Positions 23,643-34,626 of a stretch of 64,000 nucleotides of DNA are shown here, piece after piece (the first letter of the stretch is position 1; every line of letters begins with the position of its first letter). The notes below the pieces were generated by a model. That model did no database searches. It was not told where the DNA came from and saw only the letters and a program-made list of their open reading frames with translations. A program made the translations under genes and the position numbers. This DNA is from Enterococcus sp. 9D6_DIV0238 (lineage in GTDB: Bacteria; Bacillota; Bacilli; Lactobacillales; Enterococcaceae), in the NCBI RefSeq assembly GCF_002174455.2, contig NZ_CP147246.1, positions 3,353,001 to 3,417,000 of the forward strand, read 5' to 3'.

Positions 23643-24005
23643 ATGAAAGCAATAGTTACCGAAATTGGTGCAAAAGCCTTGGATGAAAAAGAACCAATGA
23701 TCATTCTATTTGGTGAAAGTGCCACAGAAGGACTAAAAGAATATTCCGTAATTCAAAAATTTCAAGAAACACGATCATTGAAAATGAAAGAAGGAGACCG
23801 ACTAAAAATTGACGAACAGGAATACACGATTCGTTATGTGGGGTCATATGCGAATGAAAATTTAAACAGCATTGCCCATGTCACTTTAGTTTTTACTGAT
23901 ATACCTGAGGAAGATCCTATTGTCAATGGTTTATATCTTGATCCAACAACCCTTCCGAAGATTCAGATCGGAACAACAATTGACTATGTGTCTTCTGGAG
24001 TGTGA
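23643..24005 (+). CDS. Orphan PTS glucitol/sorbitol-type IIA
   Basis: A 120-residue cytosolic protein resembling the glucitol/sorbitol-specific IIA family (PF03829): a compact beta-rich sequence with HVTLVFTD near residue 88. In working PTS systems IIA passes phosphate from HPr to IIB. No sorbitol IIB, IIC or dehydrogenase gene is nearby, so it may be a regulatory stand-alone IIA. The start is either the ATG at 23643, with AAGGGAAG eight bases upstream, or a GTG at 23640. The next gene follows by four bases. Confidence 0.75.
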   Translation: MKAIVTEIGAKALDEKEPMIILFGESATEGLKEYSVIQKFQETRSLKMKEGDRLKIDEQEYTIRYVGSYANENLNSIAHVTLVFTDIPEEDPIVNGLYLDPTTLPKIQIGTTIDYVSSGV

Positions 24006-24009
24006 TTAA

Positions 24010-25176
24010 ATGAAAAATGAAAAGGACAAAGAAAAACGCCTTTCGTGGTTTTGGCGTTGGTTCTTGAATAATCAAGTGGTCACAGCTTTATTGATCGTAT
24101 TGCTGATTTTATTGATCATTTTGGTTTTTACTAAGGTTTCCTACCTGTTTACACCAGTCTGGCAGTTTATTGGTGTCGTCGGCCTACCATTGATCATGGC
24201 AGGTATCTTGTATTATTTAATGAATCCAGTAGTTGATTTCTTGGAAAAGAAGCAGATTCCAAGGATTTGGAGCATCATTGGCTTGTTCATTATCGTTGTT
24301 GCATTGATCATTTGGGGATTAGTTGTAATTGTTCCAAAAATACAAGAGCAAACCATTAGCTTTGGGAATCATTTCCCTCAATATATCGAAACGATCGATA
24401 AAAAGATGCAGGAAATTTTAAGTGATCCGCTTTTCGCGCAATTCCGTACACAGTTAGAGGATATGGGCGATAAATTGACTAATTCATTAGGTGATGTGAT
24501 CCGCAATATCTCTACGTTTACCGTTCAAGGATTAGGAAGTTTTGTGGGCGCTGTAGCAACTGTCTTTGTGGCAATCGTTACGATGCCATTCATTTTGTTC
24601 TATCTTCTAAAGGACGGCAAACAGTTGGCTCCTTATCTTATGAAATTTTTACCAAATAAAATGCGTAAGCCAACATTGAGGGTCTTGAGTGAAGTGAATG
24701 AACAAGTGTCATCTTATATTCGCGGGCAGTTGACGGTTGCGTTTGCAGTTGCGGTGATGTTCATTATAGGGTTTTCGGTCATCGGGCTTGATTATGCGAT
24801 CACGTTAGGGATCACAGCTGGATTTTTGAATTTGATTCCATATCTTGGTTCATTTTTAGCAATGATTCCGGCTATATTTTTGGGGATCGTAGGCGGTCCT
24901 GTTCTGTTAATAAAAGTTTTAGTCGTTTTTGTTATTGAACAAACGATCGAGGGCCGTGTGATTTCACCGCTTGTTTTAGGTAGTCAGCTGGATATTCATC
25001 CAGTAACGATTTTAGTGGTTTTATTGACCTCTGGGAAGCTTTTTGGTGTGGTAGGAGTGATTTTAGGTATTCCAGTCTATGCTGCGGCTAAAGTTATCAT
25101 TACCCATATTTTTGAGTGGTATAAAGATGTATCAAGTTTGTATCATGAAGAAGAGGGACAAAATCAAGAAGAATAA
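24010..25176 (+). CDS. AI-2E family transporter
   Basis: A 388-residue membrane protein with about eight TM segments, a large extracytoplasmic or amphipathic region around 115-165, and the family-typical LNLIPYLGSFLAMIPA and VIEQTIEGRVISPLVLG segments (PF01594). Family members have been linked to AI-2 export, Na+/H+ antiport or peptidoglycan precursor traffic; the role here is unknown. It is coupled to the IIA-like gene and ends at a shared bidirectional terminator. Confidence 0.88.
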   Translation: MKNEKDKEKRLSWFWRWFLNNQVVTALLIVLLILLIILVFTKVSYLFTPVWQFIGVVGLPLIMAGILYYLMNPVVDFLEKKQIPRIWSIIGLFIIVVALIIWGLVVIVPKIQEQTISFGNHFPQYIETIDKKMQEILSDPLFAQFRTQLEDMGDKLTNSLGDVIRNISTFTVQGLGSFVGAVATVFVAIVTMPFILFYLLKDGKQLAPYLMKFLPNKMRKPTLRVLSEVNEQVSSYIRGQLTVAFAVAVMFIIGFSVIGLDYAITLGITAGFLNLIPYLGSFLAMIPAIFLGIVGGPVLLIKVLVVFVIEQTIEGRVISPLVLGSQLDIHPVTILVVLLTSGKLFGVVGVILGIPVYAAAKVIITHIFEWYKDVSSLYHEEEGQNQEE

Positions 25177-25179
25177 AAG

Positions 25180-25230
25180 AAGAGCGTGGGACAAAACTGA
25201 TTTTTAGTTTTGTCCCACGCTCTTTTTTTT
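25180..25230. terminator. Bidirectional terminator
   Basis: A perfect 18-bp stem (25181-25198 with 25205-25222) is flanked by A- and T-rich tracts between convergent genes, serving both the AI-2E transporter and the azoreductase. Confidence 0.95.
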
Positions 25231-25233
25231 ATT

Positions 25234-25866
<633 letters not shown>

Positions 25867-25870
25867 TTAA

Positions 25871-25932
25871 ATACCTAAGTATCTTTATTTGTAAACAAGA
25901 CTTATTTTACTAATAAAAAGTAAGAAAATCAA
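25871..25932 (-). promoter_or_regulatory. azoR promoter and near-palindrome
   Basis: On the minus strand, TTGATT (25932-25927), a 17-bp spacer and TAAAAT (25909-25904) form a good promoter. Between it and the start codon lies ATACTTAGGTAT (25882-25871), a 12-base near-palindrome with two mismatched central bases, possibly an operator for a redox-sensing repressor. Confidence 0.55.
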
Positions 25933-26114
25933 TGTTTTTGCGAAAATTATATAAAAATTGTTTGTATATGATTTTTTGGTAAAAAACATCGAGTGTTTGA
26001 GCAGCCATAAATCTTTATTTTGTGGATGATCTCTTTTGGAGTCATATTCTGAGATGGAACACCGTATTTTTTATTCGATTCTAAAAAAATTCTCAATTCC
26101 TTTTTTGAAAAGGG

Positions 26115-26143
26115 TTGCATCTATTTTAAAATAATGGTATGCT
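26115..26143 (+). promoter_or_regulatory. licT promoter
   Basis: TTGCAT (26115-26120), a 17-bp spacer and TATGCT (26138-26143), 14 bases before the first RAT site. Confidence 0.6.
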
Positions 26144-26156
26144 AAGCATGCATTAA

Positions 26157-26231
26157 GGATTGTTACTGTTCGGCAGGCAAAACCAGAATCTTCCATAAGT
26201 TTGTAGTAGTGGGCGGATTCTAGGTTTTTTT
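26157..26231 (+). promoter_or_regulatory. RAT antiterminator and overlapping terminator upstream of licT
   Basis: GGATTGTTACTG (26157-26168) and GCAGGCAAAACC (26173-26184) are the two halves of a ribonucleic antiterminator bound by LicT/BglG proteins. Its 3' end overlaps a terminator stem (AAACCAGAATC with GATTCTAGGTTT, then Ts to 26231). Binding of active regulator would block the terminator, so licT is probably autoregulated. Confidence 0.92.
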
Positions 26232-26260
26232 CATTTGTATTTGTAAAAGTGAGGTTCATC

Positions 26261-27100
26261 ATGTATATTGAAAAAATTTTAAACAACAATGTCGTTATGA
26301 CAAAAAATGAATCAGGTGAAGAAATTGTCTGTATGGGCCGTGGATTAGCATTTCAAAAAAAAGTTGGAGACTTGATCGATCCAACCTTTATTGAAAAAGA
26401 GTTTGTTCTAAAAGATTCTGTTACCTCAGGACAATTTCAGCAATTATTTGCAGATATTCCTATGGAGGAAGTCGAGGTCGTTAAAAAGATCGTTGATATG
26501 GCAGAAGCTGATTTAGGGATCGAGCTCTCTTCAAATATCTACTTAACGTTGACGGATCATATCCATTATGCGATCATGCGGGCAAAAGAAGGATTGGAGA
26601 TGCCCAATCCATTGATGTTTGAGACTAAAAAGTTTTATCCTAAAGAGTTTGCGATCGCTAAAAAAGGTGTAGAGTTGATCAAAGAGAAATTAGCTGTTGA
26701 TTTTTCTGAGAGTGAAGCAGGATTCATTGCTTTTCATATCGTCAATAGTGAACAAGCAAACGGGAATATGGAAGTGACCATGTCAGCTACTGAGATGGTA
26801 CGGGATATCTTGACGATCATTAGCCGTTACTTTGGGAAACCATTTGACGAAGATTCCTTGAATTATCAACGAATCGTGACACATCTGCAGTATTTTGCAC
26901 AACGCTATCTGCAAAATGAAGCGCACGATGAAGAAGATGATTTTCTCTATGAATTGATTCAAAGTAAGTATCCGAAAGCATTTCAATCGGTACAAAGAAT
27001 CAATGATTATCTAGTTAAGACATATCAAAAGCCGATCGATAAGGCTGAACAAATTTATCTAACCATACATATCCAACGAGTGGTTGGAGATAAAAAGTAG
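26261..27100 (+). CDS. licT: Transcription antiterminator, LicT/BglG family
   Basis: A 279-residue RNA-binding regulator: an N-terminal CAT domain (1-56, MYIEKILNNNVV) and two PRD domains (about 65-170 and 171-279) with phosphorylatable His residues, including those in LTDHIHYAI and FIAFHIVNS. PTS-mediated phosphorylation should switch it according to beta-glucoside supply and carbon status. The ATG at 26261 is used because AGTGAGG overlaps an upstream GTG. RAT sites lie before this gene and before the PTS gene. Confidence 0.93.
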   Translation: MYIEKILNNNVVMTKNESGEEIVCMGRGLAFQKKVGDLIDPTFIEKEFVLKDSVTSGQFQQLFADIPMEEVEVVKKIVDMAEADLGIELSSNIYLTLTDHIHYAIMRAKEGLEMPNPLMFETKKFYPKEFAIAKKGVELIKEKLAVDFSESEAGFIAFHIVNSEQANGNMEVTMSATEMVRDILTIISRYFGKPFDEDSLNYQRIVTHLQYFAQRYLQNEAHDEEDDFLYELIQSKYPKAFQSVQRINDYLVKTYQKPIDKAEQIYLTIHIQRVVGDKK

Positions 27101-27126
27101 TTTCATCAAAAACATTCAATCATAGC

Positions 27127-27238
27127 GGATTGTTACTGATTAGCAGGCAAAACCTAGATTGAAAAAACAAACGATTCATCTATACGTATCTTTTCTTTAT
27201 GTATAGGCGAGTATTGTTTTTTCAGTTTAGGTTTTTTT
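27127..27238 (+). promoter_or_regulatory. Second RAT and terminator before bglP
   Basis: GGATTGTTACTG (27127-27138) and GCAGGCAAAACC (27143-27154) repeat the first RAT almost exactly. The overlapping terminator is a 21-bp stem (27151-27171 with about 27212-27232, three G-T pairs) followed by a T run. It puts bglP-bglB under LicT control. Confidence 0.93.
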
Positions 27239-27330
27239 ATATAAAAAAATCAAAAATATGGACGGTTCTCTTTTCATTTAATGAGAAAGAGCACTTAGCC
27301 TGATAAAATTAAGCAAGGGAGAAAATGATT

Positions 27331-29202
27331 ATGAGTAAAAATCAAGAAATCGCTGAACGCGTGTTATCGATGGTTGGCGGAGAAGAGAATGTAAATAGCG
27401 TTGTACACTGTGCAACTCGTTTACGTTTCAAATTGAAAGACGAGGAGAAAGCAGCAACTGATAAGCTAAATCAAGATCCAGATGTCATTCAAGTCGTTAG
27501 AAGCGGCGGACAATATCAAGTCGTTATCGGAAGTCATGTTAGTGATGTTTATAAGGAATTGATGGCTCACAGTGGTTTAGGGGACAATAGTGATTCTAAA
27601 GATGAAGGACCTAAAGGAAATATCTTTAATCAATTGATCGATATTATTTCTTCTATCTTTACACCATTTTTAGGCGCAATGGCAGGAGCTGGGGTCTTAA
27701 AAGGGTTCTTGACTTTAGCGCTCACATTGAATTGGTTGACAGCAGAATCTGGTGTCTATGTAGTACTTTTTTCTATCGCTGATGGTATTTTTACCTTCTT
27801 ACCGATTCTTCTAGCATTCACGGCGGCGAAGAAATTTAAGACAAATGAATTTTTGGCAGTCTGTTTAGCGATGGCGTTAGTTCATCCAAGTATTTCGGCA
27901 CTAGCAGGTAATACTTTAAGCTTTGCTGGAATTCCAGTGATTATCGGTGCAAGTGCGTATACGTCTTCAGTTATTCCAATTATTTTGGCTGTGTTCGTAC
28001 AAAGCTATGTTGAACGCTTTTTCAAAAAAGTTATTCCGTCATTCTTGCAAATTATCTGTGTTCCATTAGCAGTTTTCTTGGTAATGGCGCCAGTAACATT
28101 TATTGCGATCGGTCCGATCGGTACAATTTTAGGTGATCTATTAGGTAAAGGCTACAATGGTATTTATGGTTTTAGTCCAATTATCGCAGGTGCTGTAATG
28201 GGTGGTTTATGGCAAGTATTCGTAATGTTTGGGATGCACTGGGGCTTTGTGCCGATCATGATGCTAAACTTATCTGAAGCAGGCGGTGGTGTTGATACAA
28301 TGGCGCCAATGTTATTACCAGCTGTTTTAGCACAGGGTGGTGCAGCTTTAGCCGTGTTCTTCATGACAAAGAATGTAAAATTGAAAGGTTTAGCATTATC
28401 ATCTGCAATGACTTCTGTCTTTGGGATTACTGAGCCAACTGTTTATGGTGTAACGCTTCCTCTGAAAAGACCATTTATCGCCGCTTGTATCGGTGGTGCG
28501 ATCGGTGGTGCATATATTGGCTTTAGTCATGTTCAAAACTTTGTATTTGGGTTGATCAGCTTGTTGAGCTTACCAGGATTTATTCCGCAAGAAACAAAAG
28601 ATACATCAGGTATGATCGCAGCGATCATCGGAACGGCTATCGCCTTTGTAGTTGCCTTTGTTCTAACATTTATCTTGAGATTTGATGACAAAGTTGAAGC
28701 TGCTGGAACACAAGAAACAAAAGAAAGTCAAACAGCTGCAAAAGGTGATAAAATTGTTTTATCCAGTCCATTAACAGGTGCAATCGTTCCTTTAGATAAA
28801 GTAGAAGATCAAGTGTTTTCATCTGGCGCTTTAGGGAAAGGAATTGCAGTTGAACCAACAGTCGGTGAACTTTATGCTCCGGCAGATGGAGAAATCACTA
28901 CGTTGTTCCCAACAGGGCATGCAGTTGGTATTACTACCACTGATGGAGCGGAAGTGCTGATGCATATTGGCATGGACACTGTTGAAATGAATGGTGACGG
29001 CTTTGAAATACTTGCAAAACAAGGGGATAAAGTGAAACAAGGTGATTTATTGATCAAATTTGATATCGATAAAATCAAAGAAGCTGGACATCCAGTTGTT
29101 ACGCCGATCGTCGTAACAAATAGTGCTGATTTTCTTGATGTATTAGATATGAATCAAACAGAAGTGCTTCATGGTGAAGACTTCCTGGCAGTGGTTCGCT
29201 AA
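27331..29202 (+). CDS. bglP: Beta-glucoside PTS IIBCA transporter
   Basis: A 623-residue fused permease. The IIB domain carries the phospho-Cys at about 27 (VVHCATRLRF), the IIC domain spans about 100-450 with GITEPTVYGVTLPL, and the IIA domain has its His at about 545 (LMHIGMDTVEM). It takes up and phosphorylates aryl-beta-glucosides or cellobiose-like sugars. The ATG at 27331 is preferred over 27325, because AAGGGAG is only three bases from the latter. Confidence 0.94.
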   Translation: MSKNQEIAERVLSMVGGEENVNSVVHCATRLRFKLKDEEKAATDKLNQDPDVIQVVRSGGQYQVVIGSHVSDVYKELMAHSGLGDNSDSKDEGPKGNIFNQLIDIISSIFTPFLGAMAGAGVLKGFLTLALTLNWLTAESGVYVVLFSIADGIFTFLPILLAFTAAKKFKTNEFLAVCLAMALVHPSISALAGNTLSFAGIPVIIGASAYTSSVIPIILAVFVQSYVERFFKKVIPSFLQIICVPLAVFLVMAPVTFIAIGPIGTILGDLLGKGYNGIYGFSPIIAGAVMGGLWQVFVMFGMHWGFVPIMMLNLSEAGGGVDTMAPMLLPAVLAQGGAALAVFFMTKNVKLKGLALSSAMTSVFGITEPTVYGVTLPLKRPFIAACIGGAIGGAYIGFSHVQNFVFGLISLLSLPGFIPQETKDTSGMIAAIIGTAIAFVVAFVLTFILRFDDKVEAAGTQETKESQTAAKGDKIVLSSPLTGAIVPLDKVEDQVFSSGALGKGIAVEPTVGELYAPADGEITTLFPTGHAVGITTTDGAEVLMHIGMDTVEMNGDGFEILAKQGDKVKQGDLLIKFDIDKIKEAGHPVVTPIVVTNSADFLDVLDMNQTEVLHGEDFLAVVR

Positions 29203-29227
29203 AAAGATTTTTGGCTATTTGAAGTAG

Positions 29228-30784
<1,557 letters not shown>

Positions 30785-30790
30785 TACTCT

Positions 30791-30837
30791 TGCAGCTGAA
30801 CTGTAACTTTTCAAGTTATGGTCGGCTGCTTTTTTTA
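30791..30837 (+). terminator. Rho-independent terminator
   Basis: An imperfect long stem starting GCAGC and ending GCTGC with seven Ts after it; it closes the bgl operon. Confidence 0.85.
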
Positions 30838-30838
30838 G

Positions 30839-30867
30839 TTGAAGCAATCGTTCAGTTATTGTATAGT
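30839..30867 (+). promoter_or_regulatory. Promoter of guanylate-kinase-like gene
   Basis: TTGAAG (30839-30844), a 17-bp spacer and TATAGT (30862-30867), 30 bases before the start codon. Confidence 0.55.
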
Positions 30868-30896
30868 TGTGCTAAGTTTTCAAAGGAGGAAAACCA

Positions 30897-31481
30897 ATGA
30901 CAAACCCTTCATTACAACATCTATTTTTTATTATTATCGGTCCAAGCGGCTCTGGAAAAACAAAGGTTGCAGAAGCTGTTCTTCCAAAAGATTATAAAGT
31001 GATTTCTCACACGACCCGACTAAAGAGGCTGGGAGAACAAGGGGGAATCGATTACTATTTTGAAACACAAGAACAATTCCAGAACTTGATTCAGTCAAAT
31101 GCTTTAGCAGAATATGATACCTATAATGGACAAAAATATGGAGTGGGCATTGATGAACTGCTGCGTAAAACATCGAAACATTGTGCGTATGATGTTTTAA
31201 CCTTTCAGGGATTTGAGGCGATCGAAAAGCTGTTTAAACCGATGGTGGTTCCGATTTTTTTAGATGTATCTAAAGAGAATGTGATGACACGATTACAGGA
31301 AAGAGGAGATTTGCCTGAGATCATTAAGGAACGTTCTGCTTTATATGATCAAGAAATCAAAAATAAAGAAAAAATCATACACTATCCTCAACACTTCATT
31401 ATAGATGCAAACCAGCCATTTGATTGTGTTGTGAAGAGTTTAGCTCACATCGTCGAAGAGTGCATAAAAAAACATGACTAG
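30897..31481 (+). CDS. Guanylate-kinase-like protein
   Basis: A 194-residue P-loop kinase. GPSGSGKT is at residues 15-22, and HTTRLKRLGEQGGIDYYF corresponds to the GMP-binding SRxPRxGExDGxDYxF region of guanylate kinase, with AEYDTYNGQKYGVG matching the next conserved stretch. It stands alone, away from rpoZ/dapF-type neighbours of the housekeeping gmk, and its lid differs, so it may be a paralogue. AAAGGAGG precedes the ATG. Confidence 0.75.
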   Translation: MTNPSLQHLFFIIIGPSGSGKTKVAEAVLPKDYKVISHTTRLKRLGEQGGIDYYFETQEQFQNLIQSNALAEYDTYNGQKYGVGIDELLRKTSKHCAYDVLTFQGFEAIEKLFKPMVVPIFLDVSKENVMTRLQERGDLPEIIKERSALYDQEIKNKEKIIHYPQHFIIDANQPFDCVVKSLAHIVEECIKKHD

Positions 31482-31622
31482 GCAAGTTTATTTTTTATAG
31501 AGCAAGTAGTTTAGTGCTAAAAATGCTTTTTGTACGACCTTTATTGATAAGCGTATTTGCTTGCTGAAATCAGGAGACACGTATAAAATAAACTCTAGGA
31601 GACATTCGGAGGGGGAAGTCGA

Positions 31623-32450
31623 ATGGAGAAATTTATACTATCGAAAGATGTCTATGTAGAAACGGTTGCAATTCGGATAAAAGATGTAGAAACGATGGTC
31701 AGCTTTTATAAGAATGTGTTGGGTTTTGTGTTAAAATTAGAAGAAAATAATTTGTCTATTTTTGGTTCTCTGAAAAGAGACAGTCGATTACTTATATTAG
31801 AAGAAACAGAATCTGAACAGGTGGAAGTAGATGAGAAATCTGTCTGTTTTTCTTTGTTGATTCCAACATTGGAAGAGTTCAGCAGTCTTTTGCGGCGAAT
31901 TACGGTTCATGATTATCCAATTACATGCGCCATTCAGCAAAATGGTCGAAAAAGTGTGTTTTTAAGTGATCCTGAAGGCAATGATATCGCTATTACGTAT
32001 AATGATGAAACGAAGCAGACGGAAACGTCATTGCAGGAACTGGATATTCAGCATTTGATCAAATCTAGTAAAGTTTTATACACGAATCTGTCTCCAGAAG
32101 TCAGATTGGATCGAGTGAAATTATATGTTGATGATAAGTCAGAACACTATCATTTCTATCAAGAAATTTTAGGGATGGTTCCTAAATCAGATAGTGAAGA
32201 TACATTAGCGATCAATGATCATAATTTTTTTATTCATTTGGAGCATTCAAAGCAGTCAAACAAAAAAGCAACAACAAAAGATACTTTAGGGATCGATTTC
32301 TTTGTGCTGAATGTTGATCAGGAAGATGAAATGATCCGCTTGAAAGGGCACTTGGAAGAACAAAATCAGGCATTTTTTATCGATAATAAACGAACGATAT
32401 TAACTATTTACGATCCAAGTAATATTGAATGGTGGTTTGTAAGAAACTAA
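31623..32450 (+). CDS. Two-domain VOC (glyoxalase-fold) protein
   Basis: A 275-residue protein with two vicinal-oxygen-chelate units: VAIRIKDVETMVSFYKNVLGF (about 15-35) with FLSDPEGNDIAI, and VKLYVDDKSEHYHFYQEILGM (about 160-180) with a degraded end. This is the layout of CatE-like ring-cleaving dioxygenases and glyoxalase-type proteins. Few clear metal ligands are retained, so the activity is uncertain. GGAGGGGG precedes the ATG; the next gene starts 13 bases after its stop. Confidence 0.75.
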   Translation: MEKFILSKDVYVETVAIRIKDVETMVSFYKNVLGFVLKLEENNLSIFGSLKRDSRLLILEETESEQVEVDEKSVCFSLLIPTLEEFSSLLRRITVHDYPITCAIQQNGRKSVFLSDPEGNDIAITYNDETKQTETSLQELDIQHLIKSSKVLYTNLSPEVRLDRVKLYVDDKSEHYHFYQEILGMVPKSDSEDTLAINDHNFFIHLEHSKQSNKKATTKDTLGIDFFVLNVDQEDEMIRLKGHLEEQNQAFFIDNKRTILTIYDPSNIEWWFVRN

Positions 32451-32463
32451 GAGGGAAAATAAG

Positions 32464-33471
32464 ATGTACGATAGAACAAAAGAAAAAATCACACAGCTCA
32501 TGAATCAAGGAACGTTTTCAGGTGCGAGCTTTTCATTTATCATAAACGGCTACAGTGAAGATCATACGTGGGGCAGTGCTCAAGTCATTCCAAGCATAGA
32601 GCCGCTTACGCCTTCACTGCTTTTTGATGTGGCTTCTTTGACGAAAGTCATTTGTACTACAACGGTTGTTCTTCAATTATTGGAAGAAGGCCTGATCGAT
32701 CTAGATCAACCATTTAACAACTATTTACCAGTGTTCAATGATGAAAAAATAACGATCAGACATTTATTGACTCATACATCAGATATTCAAAGCTACATCG
32801 AGAACCGTGACGAATTATCTAAAGAAGAATTGCGGGAAGCATACTATCATGTTCGGTCTGGCGATCAGCTTGGAAAAAAAGTAGCCTATACAGATACTGG
32901 AACGATACTTCTAGGCTTCATGTTGGAACATTTGTTAGGTAAGGATGCTATCGTTATCTTTAAAGAGCGAGTGCTAGAGCCTTTGGGTATGAATGACAGT
33001 TGTTTTTTACCGAAAGAGTCTTTGAAAACTGTCCCAACCGAAAAGCATCCAGTTAGAGGACTTATACGTGGGCAAACTCATGATCCAAAAGCGTTGGTTT
33101 TAGCTGAACATGCTGGAAATGCTGGATTATTTACAAATTTAGCTGACTTAAAAAAATTTGTTGGCATGTATCTGAGACAAGGGTTGGCTGGTTCTAGAAG
33201 ATTGTTGAAAAAAGAAACGATTGTCTCACTTTTATCGGATCAAACACCCGATAAAAAAGGACACCGTTCACTAGGTTGGGATTTAAAAGATGACAAGGAG
33301 AAGCGACCGTTATTGTTCCATACAGGGTATACAGGGACCTTTTTACTGATTGATGTCCTAAAGCAAGAAGCGTTTATTTTTCTTTCAAATCGTGTTCATC
33401 CGATTGATCGAAGAGCAGACTATATTCAAAAGCGCGATGAACTGATTCAAATATATTTAAAAGAAAAATAA
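32464..33471 (+). CDS. Serine hydrolase, class C beta-lactamase fold
   Basis: A 335-residue protein of the beta-lactamase/PBP-like esterase family. The SxxK motif is SLTK (Ser about 58, Lys about 61); the second motif reads YTD (AYTDTGTILLG) in place of YxN, and HTGYTGT near the C-terminus matches the KTG box. No signal peptide is seen, so it is likely a cytosolic esterase or peptidase, not a resistance enzyme. It is probably co-transcribed with the VOC gene. Confidence 0.85.
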   Translation: MYDRTKEKITQLMNQGTFSGASFSFIINGYSEDHTWGSAQVIPSIEPLTPSLLFDVASLTKVICTTTVVLQLLEEGLIDLDQPFNNYLPVFNDEKITIRHLLTHTSDIQSYIENRDELSKEELREAYYHVRSGDQLGKKVAYTDTGTILLGFMLEHLLGKDAIVIFKERVLEPLGMNDSCFLPKESLKTVPTEKHPVRGLIRGQTHDPKALVLAEHAGNAGLFTNLADLKKFVGMYLRQGLAGSRRLLKKETIVSLLSDQTPDKKGHRSLGWDLKDDKEKRPLLFHTGYTGTFLLIDVLKQEAFIFLSNRVHPIDRRADYIQKRDELIQIYLKEK

Positions 33472-33500
33472 CAAGCAAAGATGAATCGCTTTCTTTTTAG

Positions 33501-33509
33501 TGGTATAAT
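33501..33509 (+). promoter_or_regulatory. manA extended -10
   Basis: TGGTATAAT, an extended -10 (TATAAT 33504-33509), lies 33 bases before manA; no clear -35 is seen. Confidence 0.45.
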
Positions 33510-33542
33510 AAATTCGAGCAAAAATGGAAGGAGTCTCAAACA

Positions 33543-34517
33543 ATGCAGCAACCTTTATTTTTAACACCTGTTTTTCAAGAAAAAATTTGGGGTGGGGATC
33601 GTTTACATACCGTATTCGGTTTTGATCTGCCTAGCAACAAAATTGGAGAGGACTGGGCGATCAGTGCGCATCCTCATGGCGTAAGCGTCGTGGAAAATGG
33701 TGAATTTGCAGGACAGAAACTTGATGATCTATGGACCAACCATCGTGAATTATTCGGTAATGCTAAAGGAGATGTATTTCCTTTACTGACGAAGATTTTA
33801 GATGCAGAGGATGATTTATCTGTACAAGTTCATCCAGATGATGCCTATGGTTTGGCTCATGAAGGAGAATTAGGGAAAACAGAATGCTGGTACATTATCG
33901 ATGCAGAACCAGGTTCAACGATCATTTATGGTCACAACGCGAAGACTCGTGAAGAACTTGAAACATTGATCAAAGAAGGTCGCTGGGATGATTTATTGCG
34001 GAAGGTTCCTGTAAAAAAAGGAGATTTTTTCTATGTCCCAAGCGGAACGATCCATGCGATTGGTAAAGGCATCATGATTTTAGAAACACAACAAAGTAGT
34101 GATACGACTTATCGTGTATATGACTATGATCGAAAAGACGATCAAGGTCAGACGCGTGAATTGCATATTCAGCAATCAGTAGACGTGACCACAGTTCCGG
34201 CGAAAGATGCGCAATTAACTATTCAGCAGCAAAATCAAGGACAATCAAGCATCGTTACCTATTTAAAGACAGCATTTTTCAATGTCTATGAATGGCAAGT
34301 GAAAGGTATCTTGAAGTTAACGAAAAATGCGCCGTACACTTTGGCTACGGTCATTGATGGTGCTGGGAATTTGGTCGTCGAAAATGAAGATGGAATGAAA
34401 GCTGAAAGCTATGAGTTGAAAAAAGGCAGCAGTTTTATCCTACCAAGTGATATAAAAAAATGGCGTATTGAAGGTGATGTTACGATCATTGCGTCTGAGC
34501 CTGGTGAGAATGCGTAG
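33543..34517 (+). CDS. manA: Mannose-6-phosphate isomerase, class I
   Basis: A 324-residue zinc enzyme interconverting mannose-6-P and fructose-6-P. The metal site is formed by the His in SVQVHPDD (about 97), Glu in GKTECWYII and His in GTIHAIG. The N-terminal PVFQEKIWGGDRL is typical of the short Firmicute type. AAGGAG precedes the ATG. It is followed by a bidirectional terminator. Confidence 0.95.
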   Translation: MQQPLFLTPVFQEKIWGGDRLHTVFGFDLPSNKIGEDWAISAHPHGVSVVENGEFAGQKLDDLWTNHRELFGNAKGDVFPLLTKILDAEDDLSVQVHPDDAYGLAHEGELGKTECWYIIDAEPGSTIIYGHNAKTREELETLIKEGRWDDLLRKVPVKKGDFFYVPSGTIHAIGKGIMILETQQSSDTTYRVYDYDRKDDQGQTRELHIQQSVDVTTVPAKDAQLTIQQQNQGQSSIVTYLKTAFFNVYEWQVKGILKLTKNAPYTLATVIDGAGNLVVENEDGMKAESYELKKGSSFILPSDIKKWRIEGDVTIIASEPGENA

Positions 34518-34570
34518 GCATCTTGGGATTGTTTAGAAATGTTTGAATCATTAGAATAGATGAAATATAT

Positions 34571-34606
34571 AAAGAACCTGCCTGTGTTTATATAGGCAGG
34601 TTCTTT
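34571..34606. terminator. Bidirectional terminator
   Basis: A 13-bp perfect stem (AAAGAACCTGCCT and complement) between manA and the convergent ChW-protein gene, with T/A tracts on both sides. Confidence 0.92.
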
Positions 34607-34626
34607 ATGACTAGTTGCTTTGAATA

